DNA from: Gammaproteobacteria bacterium
Lineage (GTDB): Bacteria > Pseudomonadota > Gammaproteobacteria > Enterobacterales > Alteromonadaceae
Assembly: GCA_027484495.1 (NCBI GenBank)
Contig: JAIXSW010000554.1
Location: 1 to 8,750, forward strand
Direction of reading: 5' to 3'
DNA: 8,750 nucleotides
Shown: in pieces, positions 5,554 to 8,750 of the stretch
Position numbering within the stretch: position 1 is the first letter of the stretch
How the letters are laid out: each line of letters opens with the position of its first letter
The notes under the pieces: generated by a model
What the model was told of the DNA's origin: nothing
What the model saw: only the letters and a program-made list of their open reading frames with translations
Databases searched by the model: none
Translations under genes and position numbers: made by a program

Positions 5554-6030
5554 ATGTCGAATCAAACGTTCAATCACATGTTGAATCAAATCCAGCGCTG
5601 GCTGCCGGACTGGCCGCGCTTACCATTCTGGCCACGCCTGCCGGTCTGGCGCCGCCTGCTGCCGGTGATTGCGCTGCCGGTGCTGGTACTGACCGGCGCT
5701 GCCGCCTGTAGCTCTTCTCCGTTGGCGACCACCGATGAAATGAACCGGGCCGAGCGCACTATAGCCCGGGCGGAGCAGGATCGGGTCGGTCAATACGCCG
5801 CCAGCGAACTGGCCGAAGCGCGGCAAAAACTGCAGGCATCACGCAGTGCTTTATTGCAGCGCGACGCCGTCAATGCCGATCGCTATGCCATGCAAGCCAC
5901 ACTGGATGCAGAGTTAGCTGTTGCCCGCGCGGATTTGGCGCAGGCCAATAGTGTCAACGAAGAGATGAAGACCAGTCTTGGGATCCTGCAGCAGGAAATG
6001 CTGCGTAACACGCAAGGAAATCAGCCATGA
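5554..6030 (+). CDS. DUF4398-type lipoprotein
   Basis: A 158-residue protein. The N-terminus is long: residues 1-34 include a three-copy LPxWPR-type repeat (17-34), then a hydrophobic core LLPVIALPVLVLTGAA and a probable lipidation Cys at C52. The residues just before it are TGAAA, so the -3 position is Ala rather than the usual Leu. The mature part (53-158) is helical, rich in Ala, Glu, Arg and Gln: DEMNRAERTIARAEQDRVGQ, YAASELAEARQKLQASRSAL, then ANADRYAM-like turns and AELAVARADLAQA. This matches DUF4398, found in envelope lipoproteins often encoded beside OmpA-domain partners. ATG 5554 has AAGGAG 6 bases upstream. Its stop overlaps the start of the next gene (ATGA), implying translational coupling and possibly a joint complex. 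Molecular function is unknown. Confidence 0.82.
   Translation: MSNQTFNHMLNQIQRWLPDWPRLPFWPRLPVWRRLLPVIALPVLVLTGAAACSSSPLATTDEMNRAERTIARAEQDRVGQYAASELAEARQKLQASRSALLQRDAVNADRYAMQATLDAELAVARADLAQANSVNEEMKTSLGILQQEMLRNTQGNQP
5602..5655 (+). repeat. 18-bp coding tandem repeat, three copies (LPxWPR)
   Basis: Three 18-base units encode LPDWPR, LPFWPR and LPVWRR just before the signal anchor of the DUF4398-type lipoprotein. They share the frame CTGCCGG-x-CTGG-x-C-x-CGC with the second unit more diverged (TTACCATTCTGGCCACGC). It looks like a small in-frame duplication in the n-region. Confidence 0.7.
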
Positions 6031-6950
6031 ACCTGCCCTTTGTTTTGACCCCGTTACGCCGGGCCCGCCAGCTTTGCTGGTATGGTCTGACGCTGACTGT
6101 ATTGACGGCCTGCAGCAGTGCGCCAAAGCTCGCCAGTGGCATTACCGATGTCCGCGCTGAACTCAGTGCACTGCAGGCCAATCAGGAACTGGCTGTGTTG
6201 GCGCCAACGGCGATCACGCAAGCTGAACAGGCGGTGCGCGCGGCGGAACAGCCGGTAAAAGATGAAGCATTATCCAGCCATCTGGTGTTTGTTGCCGACC
6301 GCAAAGTGAATATTGCCTGGGCGCAGGCGCAAAGCCGTTATGCCGAAGATCAGCAAAAAGTGCTGGCCAAAGCGCGCGATGACGCCCGGCTGGACTCCCG
6401 CACCCGTGAAGCCGATCGGGCGCAGCAGGATGCGCGCAATGCCCGGACGGACGCTGCGACAGCTCGCCAGCAAACTGATGTAGCGCAGCAGCAGGTACTA
6501 GATGCCAAAGCCGATACTAATAACGCGGCACAATTGGCCAGCGAACTGCAGGCACAAATAAAACTGCTGAACGCCCGTCAGTCCGAACGAGGCTGGGTGG
6601 TTACCTTGGGTGATGTGTTATTTGATACTGGCAAAGCCAATTTGAAATCCGCCACCAGTCAGCATCTGGCCGATCTGGCGTCGTTTCTCAGTAAGTACCC
6701 GCTGCGGGGCGCCATTATTGAAGGCCACACGGATAATGTCGGCAGTTCGGGTTACAACCAGGGATTGTCGCAACAACGTGCGGACAGCGTGCGGAATTTC
6801 CTGTTAGGCCGCGGCATTCAGTCTGGCCGGCTCAGCAGTCAGGGCAAAGGGGAAGAGCTGCCGATCGCCGGCAATGACTCCGCGGGCGGGCGTCAGCAAA
6901 ACCGTCGGGTCGAAGTGATTATTACTGAACCAGCACTGGCCGCCCGCTGA
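6027..6950 (+). CDS. OmpA-domain lipoprotein with DUF4398-like and coiled-coil stalk
   Basis: A 307-residue protein. The signal sequence ends in the lipobox LTAC with lipidated C29. Residues about 35-115 resemble the DUF4398 helices of the preceding protein (ITQAEQAVRAAEQPV, ADRKVNIAWAQAQSRYAEDQQKVL). Residues about 110-185 form an Ala/Arg/Gln/Asp coiled coil. The C-terminal OmpA_C domain (about 188-302) is canonical: VTLGDVLFDTGKANL, EGHTDNVGSSGYNQGLSQQRADSVRNFL, GKGEELPIAGN and QQNRRVEVII. D236 and R251 of the peptidoglycan (diaminopimelate) pocket are present. The likely job is a lipid-anchored link between outer membrane and cell wall. The start ATG 6027 overlaps the stop of the DUF4398-type gene by 4 bases, with AAGGA about 9 bases upstream. 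A strong terminator follows. Confidence 0.9.
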   Translation: MNLPFVLTPLRRARQLCWYGLTLTVLTACSSAPKLASGITDVRAELSALQANQELAVLAPTAITQAEQAVRAAEQPVKDEALSSHLVFVADRKVNIAWAQAQSRYAEDQQKVLAKARDDARLDSRTREADRAQQDARNARTDAATARQQTDVAQQQVLDAKADTNNAAQLASELQAQIKLLNARQSERGWVVTLGDVLFDTGKANLKSATSQHLADLASFLSKYPLRGAIIEGHTDNVGSSGYNQGLSQQRADSVRNFLLGRGIQSGRLSSQGKGEELPIAGNDSAGGRQQNRRVEVIITEPALAAR

Positions 6951-6978
6951 TCCGAAGCATCCATATCAAGCATCGCAG

Positions 6979-7009
6979 CTGCCGGGTGTGACACCGGCAG
7001 TGTTTTTTT
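6979..7009 (+). terminator. intrinsic terminator after OmpA lipoprotein gene
   Basis: CTGCCGGGTG (6979-6988), loop TGA, CACCGGCAG (6992-7000) gives nine base pairs with one bulged G, followed by TG and seven Ts (7003-7009). It ends the plus-strand series 28 bases after the stop codon. The ribosome site of the DUF1840 gene starts only about 5 bases later, so expression of that gene would need read-through or a promoter inside or upstream of the hairpin. Confidence 0.9.
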
Positions 7010-7028
7010 CAGCAACGGAGTGATGATC

Positions 7029-7412
7029 ATGATTACCTTCACAACACCAAACTGGTACCCGCTGACTTACCTGCAGGCACAAGGGGAACAGATGCTGCAA
7101 ATGATGGGCTGTACGCCCTATGACAACAACACCGGTCGTGGCGGCAAGGCGGCGAAAGCCGAAGGCATAGTGCCGGCTGGCGCAATCGCGGACGCGCTGG
7201 CGTTATTGCAACAACACAGCGACGCTGACGCCCAGGCCGCCGTACAAACTGATTCGCCAGACAACAGCAGTCTGGCCGGGCATATCGCGCCGGTATTGCA
7301 GCTGGAATCACAAATCAGCCTGGCCGCCCGCACTTTTCCACTACTGCAGTTACTGCAGGCCGCCCAAACCGCCGGCCAACCGGTGATTTGGCGTCATTCG
7401 ACCCACAGCTGA
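7029..7412 (+). CDS. DUF1840-family protein
   Basis: A 127-residue soluble protein. The opening MITFTTPNWYPLTYLQAQGEQMLQMMG and closing ISLAARTFPLLQLLQAAQTAGQPVIW fit DUF1840 (start M-[ILV]-[TV]-F-x-[ST], a helix ending L-x-x-[MI]-G, an EGI[VI] segment with A-I-x-x-A-L, and an R-[AT]-[FY]-P-L-L-x-[ML]-[ML]-x-x-A end). The family is small and has no assigned function. The Gly/Lys/Asn-rich loop 28-45 is longer than I expect for the family. The start is ATG 7029: CGGAG ends 8 bases upstream, while GTG 7020 and ATG 7023 are too close to it. It converges on the diguanylate cyclase gene with a 36-base gap that has no clear terminator. Confidence 0.82.
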   Translation: MITFTTPNWYPLTYLQAQGEQMLQMMGCTPYDNNTGRGGKAAKAEGIVPAGAIADALALLQQHSDADAQAAVQTDSPDNSSLAGHIAPVLQLESQISLAARTFPLLQLLQAAQTAGQPVIWRHSTHS

Positions 7413-7448
7413 CCAACACTGCACGAGCAACGTCCGGCCAGCCAGCGC

Positions 7449-8123
7449 TTAACCTGTGGTCTTGCCATTCATTGCACTGATGCGAAAATGCCGGCCGCCA
7501 TCCGCTTTGGCGGCGTACATCGCCTGGTCGGCCTTTTCAATCAGGCTGGCCAGAGTCTGACCATGCAACGGGTAAATCGCGACGCCGAGACTGATCTGTG
7601 GCACTATGACTTGCTGACTGATGGTCATCGGTTGCGTGGCACAATGCAGCAGTTTGTTGACCAGCAGCTGCACATCACGTGGCTCGCACGTCAGTGGTAA
7701 CAGCAAGACAAACTCGTCACCGCCATAGCGGCAGACGGTGTCACTGACCCGCAGACATTGTTGCAGGCGCGCCGCTAACTGCACCAGCACCTGATCGCCG
7801 GTACTATGGCCAAAGTGGTCATTGATTTGCTTAAAACGATCGATATCGATAAACACGACTAACACTTCGGTATGTTGACGTGTCGCCTGGCGGAAGGCCT
7901 GAGAAGCCCGGTCGCTCAATAACAGCCGAGTTGGCGTCTGGGTCAGAAAATCGAGCTGACTTTGTTGGCGCAGCCGCTCAAAGGTTTGTTGGTCGTTGGC
8001 AATTTGCTGGCGGGCCTGATAAAGCTCAGTGCGTAACCAATTGTTTTCAATCACGAGTTGCTCTGGTGTCAGCGGTGACGCTGCACTGTGCACCAATAAT
8101 GCCTGTTTGATTTTTTCAGCCAT
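7449..8123 (-). CDS. diguanylate cyclase (GGDEF), soluble, with N-terminal coiled coil
   Basis: A 224-residue enzyme that makes c-di-GMP from two GTP. Residues 1-55 are a charged coiled-coil-like helix (PEQLVIENNWLRTELYQARQ and beyond) with no transmembrane segment or sensor domain. The GGDEF domain spans about 56-216. It includes LDFLTQTPTR (a variant of DxLTGLPNR), the metal-binding FIDIDRFKQINDHFGH with D93, an intact RYGGDEF (active-site GGDEF 134-138), and the product-inhibition I-site RVSD (125-128), five residues before GGDEF. SLGVAIYP and ADQAMYAAKADG are also conserved. It should be active and feedback-inhibited. The start is ATG 8123, with GAGAG 8 bases upstream; a GTG at 8138 is possible but its AGGGA is only 2 bases away. 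The input signal is unknown; the coiled coil may govern dimerisation. Confidence 0.92.
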   Translation of the reverse strand: MAEKIKQALLVHSAASPLTPEQLVIENNWLRTELYQARQQIANDQQTFERLRQQSQLDFLTQTPTRLLLSDRASQAFRQATRQHTEVLVVFIDIDRFKQINDHFGHSTGDQVLVQLAARLQQCLRVSDTVCRYGGDEFVLLLPLTCEPRDVQLLVNKLLHCATQPMTISQQVIVPQISLGVAIYPLHGQTLASLIEKADQAMYAAKADGGRHFRISAMNGKTTG

Positions 8124-8382
8124 GTTGTTTGCTCTCACAATCCCTTAATGCACTGCTGTGCTGGTGGCTGCCTCACAACATCACGTCTGCCGGGCAGAGA
8201 CGGTCAAAGCTTATCAGCCGATCATGCGATGATCGGTTCGATATCCCACACGACTGATGCACGTGGCTGTGGGCTAGCGCACCGAACATTTGGTTTGCGC
8301 TGACGATAATACCGGCGTCTGTACAGCAATACCGCTGACACTCCGCTGTTTTTGCCGCTGTATTATTTAAGTAAGGACACCC
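8124..8382. promoter_or_regulatory. divergent intergenic region dense in inverted repeats
   Basis: This 259-base gap between the diguanylate cyclase (minus) and the 69-residue gene (plus) holds a run of inverted repeats. These are TCTGCC-G-GGCAGA (8186-8198); CCGATCAT-GCG-ATGATCGG (8218-8236); CCCACA (8245-8250) with TGTGGG (8268-8273); and AGCGCA (8276-8281) with TGCGCT (8296-8301). A minus-strand TTGACC (8207-8202) could be a -35 for the cyclase, with the first palindrome in the spacer, but the matching -10 is poor. TATTAT at 8361-8366 resembles a plus-strand -10 but is very close to the ribosome site. A promoter/operator region or a structured RNA is inferred. Confidence 0.45.
8218..8236. 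repeat. 19-bp perfect interrupted palindrome
   Basis: CCGATCAT (8218-8225) and ATGATCGG (8229-8236) are exact reverse complements around GCG. The size and symmetry suit a homodimeric regulator; a hairpin is also possible. It lies 95 bases upstream of the cyclase start and 146 bases upstream of the 8383 gene. Confidence 0.55.
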
Positions 8383-8592
8383 ATGATCATTAAAGCGAAG
8401 ACTGAGAACACCACACCGCTGCGGGCCGGCTTTAACAGCCTGGTGCCGGATCCGGATAAATGGCTGCAGTTTGACCAGGACCATCGCAAGACCCGAGCGC
8501 TGCGTAACAAAGCGACTGCGCAGCAGCAGCTTTGGCATGGCTGGAGTGCCATCTTGGTCAGGTTACATTTGAAGACCAGCCCTGGTAAATGA
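8383..8592 (+). CDS. hypothetical protein, 69 aa
   Basis: ATG 8383 is preceded by AAGGA with a 5-base gap, and the frame is open to TGA at 8590-8592. The product is small, basic and soluble, with no signal peptide or membrane segment. It has an N-terminal MIIKAKTENTTPLRAGFNSL part, a Pro/Asp/Trp middle (VPDPDKWLQFDQDHRKTRAL), a Gln/Ala helix, and a basic Trp-containing end (WHGWSAILVRLHLKTSPGK). I do not recognise the family. Codon choice in the first two thirds resembles its neighbours (CTG, GCG, CAG, GAT); the last dozen codons (TTG, AGG, TTA, TTG) less so. This could mean a drifting C-terminus or a frameshift. It is probably expressed, but its function is unknown. Confidence 0.55.
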   Translation: MIIKAKTENTTPLRAGFNSLVPDPDKWLQFDQDHRKTRALRNKATAQQQLWHGWSAILVRLHLKTSPGK

Positions 8593-8750
8593 CCGGGCGC
8601 GCGCGATCACCGCTTTGTTTGCACAGAAAAAGTCACAGTTTTTAGCCCCTTAGCAGCGGTTTACCGGCTGTAATCACCAGCCTGGCACAGCCGCTGCCAT
8701 TGACTTACCCGCTTGACATCACAGTGGTTGCATCGGCTTTGATTGTCATT
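8593..8750. other. non-coding tail of the window with a stem-loop
   Basis: No gene is visible in these 158 bases. CGGCTGT (8665-8671) pairs with ACAGCCG (8687-8693), and inside it CCAG (8677-8680) with CTGG (8682-8685), so a hairpin can form. It has no U-tract and is not a classical terminator. TTGACA at 8713-8718 is a perfect -35 hexamer, but no good -10 is seen before the window ends (closest is TTTGAT at 8738-8743, 19 bases on). Confidence 0.35.

Noticed and set aside
8319..8326. CTGTACAG as a possible LexA (SOS) box
   Set aside because: A LexA site needs CTG-N10-CAG; this is only an 8-base palindrome with half-sites too close.
8173..8538. Minus-strand open frame across the palindromic intergenic region and the 69-residue gene
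   Set aside because: Cys/Arg/Ser-rich with no ribosome site or domain; the plus-strand gene at 8383 has a better start and codon use.
1..8750. Defence system, prophage, IS element, CRISPR array or toxin-antitoxin pair
   Set aside because: No transposase, integrase, Cas, nuclease, restriction or toxin-like gene is visible, and there are no spaced direct repeats or terminal inverted repeats.

Overview
The window looks like a chromosomal stretch from a GC-moderate Gammaproteobacterium, or a close proteobacterial relative. The reasons are good AGGAG-type ribosome sites, lipoboxes and OmpA/BON envelope proteins, a DUF1840 protein (a family I know mainly from beta- and gammaproteobacteria), and a GGDEF enzyme. 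I cannot name the genus. No phage, IS element, CRISPR array, tRNA or rRNA is visible.

Layout. (1) 1-158 is the tail of a BON-domain protein, followed by a palindrome and a hairpin. (2) 252-950 and 1057-1833 are two tandem paralogous Crp/Fnr-type regulators. A TGTGC-N6-GCACA palindrome lies in front of the second, at a class II activator position relative to a TATACT -10 box. (3) A strong two-way terminator (1846-1873) closes the second regulator and the facing minus-strand operon. (4) Minus-strand operon, in transcription order: PRC-barrel protein (3842-3357), a 47-residue Lmo0937/DUF5670-type membrane miniprotein (3324-3181), and an OmpA-like barrel plus OmpA_C protein (3116-1893). (5) A 235-base divergent control region (3843-4077). 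(6) Plus-strand series: CsbD/YjbJ-type protein (4078-4494), a strong hairpin, a three-BON periplasmic protein (4628-5452), a DUF4398-type lipoprotein (5554-6030) overlapping by 4 bases an OmpA-domain lipoprotein (6027-6950), an intrinsic terminator, then a DUF1840 protein (7029-7412). (7) A convergent diguanylate cyclase (8123-7449). (8) A palindrome-rich 259-base intergenic region and a 69-residue orphan gene (8383-8592).

Reading it together: nearly every gene belongs to a family tied to envelope maintenance or general, osmotic or desiccation stress (BON, CsbD, PRC-barrel, DUF5670, DUF4398, OmpA). They sit beside two ligand-ambiguous Crp/Fnr-like regulators and a c-di-GMP synthase. I infer an envelope-stress island with two divergent operons around 3843-4077, possibly controlled by the neighbouring regulators. 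Each family is known. The less ordinary points are the combination, the regulator operator geometry, hairpins placed just upstream of ribosome sites, degenerate or repeat-bearing N-termini, and an OmpA domain lacking its usual peptidoglycan-binding aspartate.
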